The notes: generated from the sequence alone by a model not told the origin. A stretch of 64,000 nt of DNA from Pseudomonas fluorescens (GCF_902497745.1 NZ_CABVHJ010000028.1:1-64000), one strand, 5' to 3'. Shown: positions 43,232 through 53,374, counted from the stretch's first letter. Program-made: numbers and translations.

Positions 43232-45368
43232 GGGCTGCTTCTCCTTCCGGGACAGAACGCTGGAGGGTTTCACCATGGCGCTGCAGAAATGACACGACGA
43301 TCAACAAGGCCACGCGCATACGAAACAGCGACCAGACATGCTCGTGACTGGCGACGTGCAACTCGTCCAGTTCATCGCCCAATACGTGCAGTGTGTCGAG
43401 CAAGGGTGCCAGTTGAACGTCCTGCCGCCCGGCCACAAAACGCCCGGTCTTGCGCAGGGCCGAAGACAGGCGCTGAGTGAAGGTGTCCGTCAGCAGCGCG
43501 TTGTTCTGTGCCTGTTGTCGCAATTGATGCATTGCTACGCCCAGTGCTACGCATGCCAGGCTGATTTCATACAGTTGCTGCATGGCGCGGCTGTTCAGCG
43601 CCGGCAGCAGGCCAAGCATGCTGGTCAGGCGGTCGACCATGCGGCTTTCAAAGGCAAATTGCTGTTCATCGGTGGCCGGCAACTTGCTCAAGGCATACAC
43701 CTGTTCGCGCGCTTCGTTGTACAAACGACGAATGCGCAGCGCCGGGCGGAACGGGAAAATCCATGCGTAAACGATCAACGCCAGCATCGCTGCGCTGACA
43801 TAGGCCCCGGCGAACTCGAACCATTGAATGGCAGTGTTCTGCCCGGTACCGACATTCTGCGGACCGATCATCAGGAAGCTCGACAAGCCCAGTCCCATGC
43901 CGATGCCGGCCGTCGCAGGGCTCGCCAGTCCCACCGCGATGACATACAACAACGGCGCGATCATCAGCGCCAACGGTTCGAAGTCACTGATCGAAGGCAC
44001 CAGCATGAACTGATAGAGCGCCGACACCAGCAACGCCAATCCCAACCCCCGTGCGTAGCTCTGCGCCGCCAGCAATGGTCGCGGAAACGTCGCCATCAGC
44101 GAGCAGAGGATGCCCACCAGAATCATCCCGCCACGGGCGCCGTCCCACGCGGTTTCGATCCAGATCAGCCCCGCCACCAGCAACGCAGTGAAAGCGCGGA
44201 TGGCGTTCATCGACGCCAGCGTGAAATCCAGGTGCAGCGGGCTCGCCTGACCGCGATAGAGGCAACTGGCTTCTCGCCCCTCCTGAATGGCATCGCTCAA
44301 CTCAAGGATCTGTTCGAGCTGCTGCAGCAGCCGCGCCTGCTCCCAGCGCAACGCCCATGCGAGGGAACGCAGCGTGGCACTCATGTCCTCGGTCAATTGT
44401 TCGGCCTCGTAGGCCAAGTCATCGAATTGCTTCTGCAGGGTGATGAAACGATGACGCGCATCGGCCGATACCGAACGTCCCTGCTCCGCCAGTTGATCAA
44501 GAGCCGCCAGCTCTTCGGCGCGCAACCGCTGGACTTCCAGTGGCAGCTCGCCTTCCCAGCGCTCGGTGAGCAACTGCCGCTGATGTCGCAACGCCGTCAA
44601 ACGCGAGGTGAGCAACATCAATTGATTGCCGAGCAACAGCACCAGGTTGTTGGCGCTGCGCAAACGCGGCGCGTCGAAATACAAGTGCCGCCGCAAGCCT
44701 TCAAGTGCGCTGATTTCCCCGAGCAGCTGCATTTGCCGGCGCTGGAAGTCAACCTCGCTTTCTTCGGTACGAAGCACCGCCGCAGCGTGACTGGCGGCGA
44801 GTTTGATGACCTGATCGACCTTGGCGAAATAACCCTTGGCCACGGCTTGCGGCCGGGCCGTCAGCAGACTGACCACACACACGCACGCCACGGCCAGCAA
44901 GGTTTCGGTGACGCGGGTAACTGCCAGCAGGAATGTGCCGTCCTGATCCGGAATCGCCAGCAATGCCACCACCACAGCCGTGTACCCGCTGAGTACAAAC
45001 GCCTGCGAACTGGTGTAGCGCAGCAACGTGCCGCCCGCCGTGCACAGCGCCAGCCACAGTGCCAGGGTAGTGATGAATGGCAGGGGTGCCTGAGGAAAGA
45101 TGGCCATGATCAACACCGCCACCACCGCGCCGAGGGTCGTGCCGATCACCTGACCGAAACTGCGTGCCAGCGCCATCCCCGCCAGCGGCTGGCTGACGAT
45201 GATCACTGCCATGATCGACCACTTGGGCTGATCGAGGTCGAACAGAAACGCCAGATACAATGTCAGCAACCCTGCCGCAATGGTTCGCAGGGCAAACAGC
45301 AGGACGGCCTGACCCGGATGGATCACCGCCTTGAAATAATTGAACAGGGCTTGCATGGGCACACTCAT
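43221..45368 (-). CDS. FUSC/AaeB-like efflux permease
   Basis: The roughly 715-residue permease starts at ATG 45368 or ATG 45356; further upstream in-frame starts at up to 45455 look less likely. It has two blocks of membrane helices with long cytoplasmic coiled-coil segments between them (about residues 170-380). This is the FUSC/AaeB architecture, with the conserved motifs SQPLAGMALARS in the first block and GARGGMILVGILCS in the second. With the DUF1656 and HlyD-like genes downstream it forms an aeaXAB-like efflux operon, probably for aromatic carboxylic acids. Substrate is inferred from the family only. Confidence 0.88.
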   Translation of the reverse strand: MSVPMQALFNYFKAVIHPGQAVLLFALRTIAAGLLTLYLAFLFDLDQPKWSIMAVIIVSQPLAGMALARSFGQVIGTTLGAVVAVLIMAIFPQAPLPFITTLALWLALCTAGGTLLRYTSSQAFVLSGYTAVVVALLAIPDQDGTFLLAVTRVTETLLAVACVCVVSLLTARPQAVAKGYFAKVDQVIKLAASHAAAVLRTEESEVDFQRRQMQLLGEISALEGLRRHLYFDAPRLRSANNLVLLLGNQLMLLTSRLTALRHQRQLLTERWEGELPLEVQRLRAEELAALDQLAEQGRSVSADARHRFITLQKQFDDLAYEAEQLTEDMSATLRSLAWALRWEQARLLQQLEQILELSDAIQEGREASCLYRGQASPLHLDFTLASMNAIRAFTALLVAGLIWIETAWDGARGGMILVGILCSLMATFPRPLLAAQSYARGLGLALLVSALYQFMLVPSISDFEPLALMIAPLLYVIAVGLASPATAGIGMGLGLSSFLMIGPQNVGTGQNTAIQWFEFAGAYVSAAMLALIVYAWIFPFRPALRIRRLYNEAREQVYALSKLPATDEQQFAFESRMVDRLTSMLGLLPALNSRAMQQLYEISLACVALGVAMHQLRQQAQNNALLTDTFTQRLSSALRKTGRFVAGRQDVQLAPLLDTLHVLGDELDELHVASHEHVWSLFRMRVALLIVVSFLQRHGETLQRSVPEGEAALAH

Positions 45369-45527
45369 CACAACGACTTCTGCAAGCGTAGACACTGCAT
45401 CGAAAGCCTGACGGGTAACTGAGTCGACGCAGTGTGTAGGACGATTCGCATGCACAGGGTTTGACTCGTGGGCCGAGCTGACCGAAGCTTGCCGCTCTGC
45501 TCAAGTACGCCTGTTTCGGAAACCTGC

Positions 45528-46583
45528 ATGCCTCAGTCTCGCCGCTACCTGCTTATCAGCCTGGGCCTTGTGCTTGTCATCATCGTGGCCTGGTTGTCCG
45601 TGCGCAGCACCTCCCCGGTCATTCCCGACGCGATCAAACACGGCTACAGCGAAGCGTTGAATGCCGCGCGCACGGGTGAGCCGGGCGCGGCGCGGCAGTT
45701 GTATCAACAATTGGGCCGTCCGGACATCTCGGTCAAGCGCCGCGTGTGGCTGCATGGCGAGCTGCCCAACTACCCGAGTCCACAGGCGTTGAAGCTGGCC
45801 GACACCGACCTGCAAAACGAATCCCCCGCCGTGCGGCTGGCGGCGATCAAAAGCGTGGTTGGACTGGTGCCGGGCGGGCAGCGCAGCCTGTTGCTCGGGC
45901 CGATGCTTGAGGATGAAGATCAAAACGTGCGTTTTGCCGCGATCAACGCCCTGCTCGGCTTGACGCCGGATGAGCTGGGTCTGTATTTCGCACCGCTGCA
46001 ACAAGCGATTGATGGCTGGGAACAGACCCTCAAGGCACAGCCCGAAAGCGCCACTAACTACGCGCAACTGGCTCGCCTGCATATCCACAACGCTGAACTC
46101 AAAGAGGCCCAGGTCGCACTCGACAATACTCTGCGCCTGGAGCCCGGCAACCTGTCCGCACTGGTGATGCAGATCGATGTCCTCGACCGCCAGGGCCAAA
46201 GCGATGCCGCCCGGCAATTGCTGGTCAAGCAGCTCAAAGCGCAGCCTGATTCTGCCTATCTGCAACACGCGCTCGGTCTCTGGCTGCTGCATCACGATCA
46301 GCGCGAATACGCCCTGCTCGGCTTGTCCAAGGCTGTCGAGCTAGATCCCGACAACAAGGATTACCGCTACGACCTCGCCACCACCCTGCACAGTGCCGAA
46401 GAACTGGAAGCGGCGCAGAAGCAGTTGCAGGAAATCGTTCAGCGCCACCCCGCTGACCGCAAGGCGCGGGTCTTGCTGATCAATTACTGGAAAGAAAGCG
46501 GCCAACTGCAGAATGTGCAGATTCTGTTGGCTCAGCTGGAGCAGCTCAATCCGGATGATCCAGCGCTGCAACAAGGCCTCTGA
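45528..46583 (+). CDS. TPR/HEAT-like protein with N-terminal membrane anchor
   Basis: The 351-residue product starts at ATG 45528, with one N-terminal hydrophobic segment (LLISLGLVLVIIVAWL), so it is probably anchored in the inner membrane. A HEAT-like portion follows (VRLAAIKSVVGLV and VRFAAINALLGL), then at least four tetratricopeptide repeats to the end (for example NYAQLARLHIHNAELKEAQ in short form, ALGLWLLHHDQREYAL). It resembles the C-terminal half of cytochrome-c maturation or predicted respiratory assembly proteins, but function cannot be assigned. It is divergent from the FUSC operon, and no operon partner is evident. Confidence 0.75.
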   Translation: MPQSRRYLLISLGLVLVIIVAWLSVRSTSPVIPDAIKHGYSEALNAARTGEPGAARQLYQQLGRPDISVKRRVWLHGELPNYPSPQALKLADTDLQNESPAVRLAAIKSVVGLVPGGQRSLLLGPMLEDEDQNVRFAAINALLGLTPDELGLYFAPLQQAIDGWEQTLKAQPESATNYAQLARLHIHNAELKEAQVALDNTLRLEPGNLSALVMQIDVLDRQGQSDAARQLLVKQLKAQPDSAYLQHALGLWLLHHDQREYALLGLSKAVELDPDNKDYRYDLATTLHSAEELEAAQKQLQEIVQRHPADRKARVLLINYWKESGQLQNVQILLAQLEQLNPDDPALQQGL

Positions 46584-46627
46584 CCCATTTTCGACAGCTG
46601 TCTCGACACATCTCGCAAGGAATTTCG

Positions 46628-46654
46628 GAACTGCCATCACGCCAAAGGGTCAAG
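46628..46654 (+). promoter_or_regulatory. Candidate AlgU-type promoter before the KaiC-like gene
   Basis: GAACTG (46628-46633), a 16-base spacer and TCAAG (46650-46654) resemble the AlgU/RpoE promoter, GAACTT-N16/17-TCtgA. One mismatch lies in the -35 and two in the -10. It sits about 50 bases upstream of the first start codon of the gene. This is a visual match only. Confidence 0.35.
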
Positions 46655-46700
46655 TTAATCAGGCCGCTCGATTCAGTCGACGGTCTCGCTTCCCCTAGTC

Positions 46701-48218
46701 ATGAGAGGGCATTTTTTGTCTACTTCTAACGAGTTGATCAGTGCGAAAGCCGCTACCGGCATTGTAGGTCTGGACGACATCCTGGCCGGTGGCTTGTCTC
46801 GCGGTCATGTTTTCCTGCTGGAGGGTGAACCCGGAACCGGCAAAACCACGGTCGCTTTGCATTTTCTCCTCGCTGGCGCGAAAGCCGGCGAGCGCTCGTT
46901 GTACATCACGCTCTCGGAAACCGAGCGCGAACTAAGGCAAGGGGCGTTGTCCCACGGCTGGACGCTGGATGACAACATCAAGATCTTCGAGCTGACGCCC
47001 CCGGAAAGCCTGCTCAATGCTGAACACCAGCAGAGCCTGCTGTATTCCTCTGACCTGGAACTGGGCGAAGCCACCAAGCAGATTTTCGAAGCGGTCGAAC
47101 GCTTCAAGCCCACGCGTGTGGTACTCGACAGCCTGTCGGAAATCCGTTTGCTGGCGCAAAGTTCTTTGCGCTATCGCCGGCAGATTCTGGCCATCAAGCA
47201 TTACTTCGTGCGTTACAACGCCACGGTACTGCTGCTCGACGACCTGACCACCGAGTCCCTCGATAAAACCGTGCACAGTGTCGCTCACGGGGTGATTCGC
47301 CTTGAAGAGCTGACGCCCAACTACGGCGCCGAGCGCCGACGCGTGCGGGTGGTCAAGTACCGTGGTCAGAAGTATCGCGGGGGTTTCCATGACTTCACCA
47401 TCATGGGCGATGGCGTGCATGTGTTCCCGCGGCTGGTGGCGGCTGAACACCGCGGCGAGTATGCGCGCTTGCAATTGACCAGCGGCATCCCGGAAATGGA
47501 CGCCCTGCTCGGCGGCGGCATCGAAACCGGCTCCAGTACGCTGATTCTCGGCCCTGCCGGTACCGGCAAATCGCTGATCTCGATGATCTTCGCCGCCGCT
47601 GCCGTACTACGCGGGGAAAAAGCCGCGCTGTTTATCTTCGATGAAGAACTCGGCCTGCTGTTCGAACGGATGAAAAACATCGGCATCGACCTTAAGGCGC
47701 TGCAAGCCACCGGCAATCTGTTGATCGAACAGGTCGACGCCGCTGAGCTGTCGCCGGGCGAGTTCTCCCATCGCGTGCGCCGCTGCGTCGATGAAGGTCA
47801 AATCAAAACCGTAGTCATCGATAGCATCAACGGCTATCAGGCGGCAATGCCGGAAGAAAATGCGCTGGTGCTGCACATGCACGAACTGTTGCTGTACCTG
47901 AACCGCAAAGGCGCGGCGACTTTCATGACCGTCGCTCAACATGGTCTGGTCGGCGACATGCAAGCGCCGGTCGACATTACTTATCTGGCTGACACGGTGA
48001 TTCTGTTGCGCTACTTCGAAGCACTGGGCAAAGTCCGCCGCGCGATCTCGATCATCAAGAAACGCACCGGCAGCCACGAATCGACCATTCGTGAATACCG
48101 CATTTCCACGCAAGGCATGACCATCGGCGAACCGCTTGAAGCCTTTCAGGGCGTACTGCGTGGCGTCCCCACCTACCTCGGCGCGAGTAATCCGCTGTTG
48201 CAGGAAGAACACTTGTGA
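46701..48218 (+). CDS. KaiC-like double RecA ATPase
   Basis: This 505-residue protein is a KaiC homologue with two RecA-type ATPase domains. The first Walker A is GEPGTGKTT (42-50) and the catalytic glutamates are in TLSETERELR. The second Walker A is GPAGTGKS (284-291) with FIFDEELGLL. In non-cyanobacterial hosts these proteins act in stress signalling rather than a clock and are often paired with histidine kinases. ATG 46701 is used; a TTG at 46716 (after GAGAGGG) would shorten the N-terminus by five residues and is a real alternative. It overlaps the histidine kinase gene by four bases. Confidence 0.88.
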   Translation: MRGHFLSTSNELISAKAATGIVGLDDILAGGLSRGHVFLLEGEPGTGKTTVALHFLLAGAKAGERSLYITLSETERELRQGALSHGWTLDDNIKIFELTPPESLLNAEHQQSLLYSSDLELGEATKQIFEAVERFKPTRVVLDSLSEIRLLAQSSLRYRRQILAIKHYFVRYNATVLLLDDLTTESLDKTVHSVAHGVIRLEELTPNYGAERRRVRVVKYRGQKYRGGFHDFTIMGDGVHVFPRLVAAEHRGEYARLQLTSGIPEMDALLGGGIETGSSTLILGPAGTGKSLISMIFAAAAVLRGEKAALFIFDEELGLLFERMKNIGIDLKALQATGNLLIEQVDAAELSPGEFSHRVRRCVDEGQIKTVVIDSINGYQAAMPEENALVLHMHELLLYLNRKGAATFMTVAQHGLVGDMQAPVDITYLADTVILLRYFEALGKVRRAISIIKKRTGSHESTIREYRISTQGMTIGEPLEAFQGVLRGVPTYLGASNPLLQEEHL

Positions 48219-49885
48219 CGGTTCAAGTGCCGCTGGCCGAACGGGCGCTGATTCTGGCGCCCGTGGGTCGCGACAGCCAGATTGCGCTGATGATCCTCAA
48301 CGAGGCCGGTTACGGAGGAACGGTCACCCCCGATCTGGGATCGCTGTGTACCGAACTGGAACTGGGTGCCGGTCTGGTGCTGGTCGCCGCCGAAGCGTTG
48401 CGCGGGCCGGAACTTGAAACGCTGTTCCTGCATCTGGAACAGCAGCCCGCCTGGTCGGATCTGCCGATTGTGCTGCTGACCCACCACGGCGGTCAGGAAC
48501 AAGGCCCCTCCTCGCGCCTGAGCGATCTGCTCGGCAACGTAACCTTCCTTGAACGCCCGTTTCATCCCGCAACACTGGTCAGTATGGTGTCCGCCGCCCT
48601 GCGTGGCCGACGACGACAATACGAAGCCCGCGATCGGCTGGTCGATCTCAGTGAAAGTGAACGGCGTTTGCAGTCGACCCTGGAAACCCTTGAGCAGCAG
48701 GTCGAAGAACGCACCGCACAACTGCGGCACAACGAAGAAGCCCTGCGTCAGTCGCAGAAAATGGAAGCGGTCGGCCAGCTCACTGGCGGTATCGCCCATG
48801 ACTTCAACAATATGCTGACCGGCATCATCGGCAGCCTTGAGTTGCTACGCCGGCGCCTGGCCCGTGGACGTCTGGACGACCTCGACAGCCTGATCGATCT
48901 GGGTGTGACGTCGGCCAACCGCGCTGCGAGCCTGACCCACCGTCTGCTGGCGTTCTCGCGCCGGCAATCGCTCGACTCAAAAGCCGTGCAGATGAATACC
49001 CTGGTGCTGTCCATGGGTGAACTGCTGCAACGCAGCCTCAACGAAAGCATTCAACTGGACATGCGCCTCAACGACAAGCTGTGGGTCGCCGAGGCTGACC
49101 CCAATCAACTGGAAAGCGCCCTGCTCAACCTGGTCATCAATGCCCGCGATGCCATGCCCGACGGCGGCAAACTGGTGGTCGAGACCAGCAATCAGGTGCT
49201 CACACGCGAATTCACGGAAGCCTACAGCAACCTCGAACCCGGTGATTACGTGATGCTCAGCGTCACCGACAATGGCAGCGGCATGCCGCAAAGTGTCATC
49301 AACCGCGCATTCGATCCGTTTTTCACCACCAAACCGATTGGCCAGGGCACCGGGCTGGGCCTGTCGATGATCTACGGGTTCAGCAAGCAGTCCCGAGGGC
49401 ATGTCTCGATTCACAGCGAGATCGATGAGGGCACCACGGTCAAACTTTATCTGCCGCGCTTTCGCGGCGAAGAACTGTCCAGTCCCGAATCCACTGTTCA
49501 ACAGGCGCCGGATGCGCTGGACGGCGAAACCGTGCTGATCGTCGAAGACGACCCGGCCGTGCGCGTGCTGGTCTGCGCGGTGCTTGGTGAATTGGGTTAT
49601 GCCTTTGTCGAGGCCTGCGATGCCGACAGCGCCGTGCCGATTCTGAACTCGACGCAGCGCATCGACCTGCTGATCAGTGATGTCGGTCTGCCTGGCATGA
49701 ACGGCCGGCAACTGGCAGAAGTCGGCCGTCAGTATCGGCCGGGGCTGAAGGTGTTGTTCATCACCGGATACGCCGAGCACGCAGCGGTGCGGGGCGGGTT
49801 CCTCGATTCGGGAATGCAGATGATCACCAAACCGTTCACGTTCGATCTGCTGACCGCCAAGGTCAGGGAGATGATCCGGCAGTGA
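48215..49885 (+). CDS. Hybrid histidine kinase with C-terminal receiver
   Basis: The 556-residue cytoplasmic kinase starts with GTG 48215, overlapping the KaiC stop codon by four bases, so it is coupled to it. Residues 1-130 form a receiver-like domain without the full acidic pocket. A coiled coil (145-180) leads to the HisKA region with H195 in TGGIAHDFNNML, the type linked to PAS/receiver kinases. HATPase motifs follow: NLVINARDAM, VTDNGSGM and GTGLGLSM. A true receiver domain ends the protein (about 437-556), with LIVEDDPAVR and phospho-acceptor D489 in ISDVGLPGMNG. It probably works with the KaiC-like protein as one signalling unit. It converges with the RHS gene seven bases away. Confidence 0.9.
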   Translation: MTVQVPLAERALILAPVGRDSQIALMILNEAGYGGTVTPDLGSLCTELELGAGLVLVAAEALRGPELETLFLHLEQQPAWSDLPIVLLTHHGGQEQGPSSRLSDLLGNVTFLERPFHPATLVSMVSAALRGRRRQYEARDRLVDLSESERRLQSTLETLEQQVEERTAQLRHNEEALRQSQKMEAVGQLTGGIAHDFNNMLTGIIGSLELLRRRLARGRLDDLDSLIDLGVTSANRAASLTHRLLAFSRRQSLDSKAVQMNTLVLSMGELLQRSLNESIQLDMRLNDKLWVAEADPNQLESALLNLVINARDAMPDGGKLVVETSNQVLTREFTEAYSNLEPGDYVMLSVTDNGSGMPQSVINRAFDPFFTTKPIGQGTGLGLSMIYGFSKQSRGHVSIHSEIDEGTTVKLYLPRFRGEELSSPESTVQQAPDALDGETVLIVEDDPAVRVLVCAVLGELGYAFVEACDADSAVPILNSTQRIDLLISDVGLPGMNGRQLAEVGRQYRPGLKVLFITGYAEHAAVRGGFLDSGMQMITKPFTFDLLTAKVREMIRQ

Positions 49886-49892
49886 TGCGCCG

Positions 49893-52856
49893 TCAAGGAT
49901 TCATCGGGTGCATTTCCGTGCCGTTCTTGCGCAGGCTGCGCGCCACTCGTTTTTCTTGCGCAGCTTGCAAATTATCTCTTGTGCTCGCTTTAGAGGTTGT
50001 TTCGTTGGGGATGGCGTCCACTTCATCCAGACGCGCACCTGACAGCACTATCTCCCCCACAACTGCGTCGGCCTCATTGGCGAGCTGAAGGTTGTCGAGG
50101 CCTGCTCGCAGCGATGAATCGCCGGTATCTTCACCCAATGAGAGCGTCACCAAGCTATTGATACCAGTGTTGCCGAGGCCATAAACCGAGGACATCGCCG
50201 TATCATGCAAAAATGTCGTTGCGGCTTTTTGTGTCCCCGATAGGGTTGGAAAACTCACCGAATCGCCGTGCCTGCTTTCCTTGTAACTGGCCGGGACAAA
50301 TTCCGAAGCACGGATATTGTCACCGACGAAGCTTTTCAAAGCGCCATTGACGGCGGACCTCAATACCGGGTTCACGCTCTTCGATACCGGCCCCAGCCAC
50401 ATACCCTCAACGAAATTGACGCCCAGGCTGGCGACCATATTGATAGCTTGTGATCCCAAGGTAGCGCTGGCGTCATAAGCAATCGAAGGCCCGAAACGAG
50501 AAACAACCCTGCCAGCGGTCACCCCACCCAGATCTTTCGCAACGTCACTCAACACACCGATCGGATCAGCATTGACAAAACCGCCCGTAAAACCAGTGGC
50601 AAAACCCAACGCCCCCATCACTCCCACGGCCAGATGTTTCCCCATACCACCGGTTCCACGCTCGTCAAGAACATGCGCGGCGCTGGCTGCTGATGCATAA
50701 GCTAACGAAGCGCCAGTCATGACCGCCAAGGGATAACGAGCCAACTGCCCCAAGGCGGCATTAAGGCCCATTTCTGCCAAGTGTTTGGCCCCGTTCCCGG
50801 CGATACCCTTGATCGCCCCGCGGATCACCCCGGCTGCTACAGCTTTGCCGCGTTCACCCTTGGTAACCCGGGTCTTGCTCAACCCTTGCAAGTCGACGAA
50901 ACCGATCGGGTTTCCGCCCACCATACGATACAAATTCAGCCCGTCGTGAACGCCCCCCGGATCGGCACTCAGCCATCGCTGCCGCCACGGCAGGTAGTAA
51001 CGAAATCCGTAGTAATACAAGCCTGTCGCATCCCGCTCCTGGCCCGAATAGCGCACCGTCCGGTAACTGGCTTCTACCTTGTCACGCCCGGCCCACCAGG
51101 CTGTGCCGCCATACGGGTAGTAACTTTCCTGACTGATGAGTTGCGCATCGGCATCAAGTTCCAGAGTGCTGGAGTTCAGGTGATCGTTAAGGATGTAGCG
51201 TTGTTGATCGTTATCGATCCGCGCCGACCTGCCTTGCTCCCAATGTAAAACCTGCACTGTGCAGCGACCGGCCTGGGCGCTGATGACATGCAGGGTTTGC
51301 TCGGAGGTTTTACGGATTTCCAGCCCGGGCAGGTATCGGGTTTCATGCAGGCGGGTCAGATTGACGCTGTCGGTTGTGCGGATTTTGCGTACCCGTTGGC
51401 ATTCACCGTCATAGATATAGCACTCGCCATCGTTGGCCGAGTCGGCACGGACGACCTGATCGACCTGAAGCAGTTGGTTGCGACTGCCCCAGCGTAAATT
51501 CTGACGCTTTTGCAGCACATTGAGGTTTCCATTGGCGTCGTACCCGGCGGCTATCTCTTGTTCTCCCGGCCGGTCACCGCTGGCGGTATACGGCAAACTG
51601 CGATTGCTGAATGCGGCCACAGCGGTACGTTCGGTGCGCTGACCACTCTCTGCATGGTGGTGCATTGTCAGCAGATTTCCACCTTCGTCGTAACGGTACG
51701 TTTGCAGGTAGTTTTCCAACTGATTGGGATCCGGCGGAGAGACGAATTCGGGCAAATGCGGGCCTGCTGGCGCATTGATCCGCTGCCAGCCACTGGCTTC
51801 AATCAGTTGATAAAGGGAGTCGTAACGGTAGGTATTGACCGCAACGATGCGCTCATTTCGAAAGTATCGGATCGGCTGTGCCCTGTCTGTGACACTGATC
51901 AGATTACCCACCGCATCATAGCTGTACGCCAGACTTTGTAGCGGGGGGCGGCCTGCAACCTGAGCGATCAACGTGCTCAGAAGCCCACTTTCTGCCTGGA
52001 AAGTGCTGCGCGTGATGACCCCGTTTCTCGCTGTTTGCTGCTCTACCTGGCCGGCGGCATTGTAGTGAACGTCACCGACCAGTCTGCTGTATTGATCAGC
52101 ACCCGCCAGCTTCAAAAGGCTTTCGGAAAGCGCTCCGGCCAGGGACTGACGCGAACATTGTTCATTGCCCAAGGCATCCAGAACATAGACCGGCTCGCCG
52201 ACGGCGTTATAGCCCGTGCGGGTGACCGCGGCCTCAGGCTCCAGCAAGATATCGCGCAGGGCCTGACTCTCCGGCCAGTCCGGCGGATCCAGTGTGTCGA
52301 GAAACTGCCGAGCCTGCTTCAGGGGCAATCCGAGGAGGCTGAACTCGTCGAAATTTTCGGTGCCTGCGGTGTCGTCATGACGTGTCAACTGTCCGCAGCG
52401 GTTATGCGATGCCGACTCGGCGCTGCTATCAGCATAGGAAAAGCATTCGCTGCGGCGCACCGCCCCCTCCGCCTCATGCTCGAAAACCGCTGCTGGCCGC
52501 AACAGTTGATCATAGTCGATGCGATGGTGATTGAACTTCTGATCCCAGGTATCAATTGGCAGACCAGAGGCCCCGGACAAACTCAACCGCCAGCCCGCGT
52601 CACTATTGACGGACAACAGCGACGCACCGGACAGGCTCGTGACGTTGGTTTCGTTGGCCGGTGTCGATGGATCGTTTCGAAACAGCGCAAACAGTCGCGG
52701 ATCACGAATGTGGCTGGCCCGATGCTTGAAGTCGTCGACGGTTTGGCTAACGTACGCCTGCGAATCATCCTCGGCAGAACGTCTGCAATAGGCAACCGTG
52801 CGCGCCACTGCGCCGCGAGCGTCATACACAGTGATTTGGGGCGTGTTCCGGTGCAT
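49893..52856 (-). CDS. RHS/TccC-like toxin-complex protein
   Basis: The 987-residue protein has an RHS/YD-repeat core to about residue 658. It contains repeats such as YDAVGNLISVTDR and YDANGNLNVL, then the TccC core signature YYPYGGTAWW (579-588), the SGQERDATGLYYYGFRYY region in shortened form, LSADPGG (629-635) and GLNLYRMVGGNP (639-650), ending DLQG. TccC-type proteins form the cocoon of insecticidal toxin complexes, which encloses a variable C-terminal toxin. Here the 330-residue C-terminus (660-987) is Gly/Ala-rich and hydrophobic and was not recognised. No tcdA or tcdB gene is in the window, so it may be an orphan. ATG 52856 has GAGG eight bases upstream. Confidence 0.88.
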   Translation of the reverse strand: MHRNTPQITVYDARGAVARTVAYCRRSAEDDSQAYVSQTVDDFKHRASHIRDPRLFALFRNDPSTPANETNVTSLSGASLLSVNSDAGWRLSLSGASGLPIDTWDQKFNHHRIDYDQLLRPAAVFEHEAEGAVRRSECFSYADSSAESASHNRCGQLTRHDDTAGTENFDEFSLLGLPLKQARQFLDTLDPPDWPESQALRDILLEPEAAVTRTGYNAVGEPVYVLDALGNEQCSRQSLAGALSESLLKLAGADQYSRLVGDVHYNAAGQVEQQTARNGVITRSTFQAESGLLSTLIAQVAGRPPLQSLAYSYDAVGNLISVTDRAQPIRYFRNERIVAVNTYRYDSLYQLIEASGWQRINAPAGPHLPEFVSPPDPNQLENYLQTYRYDEGGNLLTMHHHAESGQRTERTAVAAFSNRSLPYTASGDRPGEQEIAAGYDANGNLNVLQKRQNLRWGSRNQLLQVDQVVRADSANDGECYIYDGECQRVRKIRTTDSVNLTRLHETRYLPGLEIRKTSEQTLHVISAQAGRCTVQVLHWEQGRSARIDNDQQRYILNDHLNSSTLELDADAQLISQESYYPYGGTAWWAGRDKVEASYRTVRYSGQERDATGLYYYGFRYYLPWRQRWLSADPGGVHDGLNLYRMVGGNPIGFVDLQGLSKTRVTKGERGKAVAAGVIRGAIKGIAGNGAKHLAEMGLNAALGQLARYPLAVMTGASLAYASAASAAHVLDERGTGGMGKHLAVGVMGALGFATGFTGGFVNADPIGVLSDVAKDLGGVTAGRVVSRFGPSIAYDASATLGSQAINMVASLGVNFVEGMWLGPVSKSVNPVLRSAVNGALKSFVGDNIRASEFVPASYKESRHGDSVSFPTLSGTQKAATTFLHDTAMSSVYGLGNTGINSLVTLSLGEDTGDSSLRAGLDNLQLANEADAVVGEIVLSGARLDEVDAIPNETTSKASTRDNLQAAQEKRVARSLRKNGTEMHPMNP

Positions 52857-52952
52857 AAATCGACCTCAATCGCGAATGAGGTCTTTTATGAGCTTGCACC
52901 GTGATGGCGTCAACTGTCAGAAATTACAGGTATGGCGCCATTCGTCGTGTAT

Positions 52953-53330
52953 TCAGGCGAGCAATTCCTGAATCTTTTCCTGCAACACATCCAGGTCGAA
53001 CGGCTTTTCCAGGATCGGCGCCTTGCGCGTGATCGGGCTGCCGGTTTCGCGGATTTCCTGCGGGTAACCGCTGATGAAAATCACCTTCAGGTCCGGGCGC
53101 AGCTTGACGGCGGGTTCGGCGATCTGCACGCCGGAGATACCGCCCGGCAAGCGGAAGTCGGTGATCAACATGTCCAGATGCGGCTTGCTCGCCAGTATCT
53201 CGAACGCCTGCTCGCCATTTTCGGCCTGCAACACGCGATACCCCTGCCCTGACAAGTAATCCGTCAGGACCATCAAGATAACCGGTTCGTCCTCGACGAC
53301 GAGTACTACATCTTGTGCATCTACGCTCAT
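52953..53330 (-). CDS. Stand-alone response regulator receiver
   Basis: The 125-residue protein is a single receiver domain starting at ATG 53330, with AAGG seven bases upstream. It has the acidic pocket LVVEDEPVIL, the phospho-acceptor Asp in LITDFRLPGG, the switch residues in FISGYP and the Lys in LEKPF. It carries no output domain, so it acts as a phospho-shuttle or brake. It is the last gene of the kinase/CheR/CheB operon, 44 bases after the receiver-kinase gene. Confidence 0.88.
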   Translation of the reverse strand: MSVDAQDVVLVVEDEPVILMVLTDYLSGQGYRVLQAENGEQAFEILASKPHLDMLITDFRLPGGISGVQIAEPAVKLRPDLKVIFISGYPQEIRETGSPITRKAPILEKPFDLDVLQEKIQELLA

Positions 53331-53374
53331 GGGAAGCCTTTGTTCGGTCAATAGCTGCTGATACGACCGTACGG

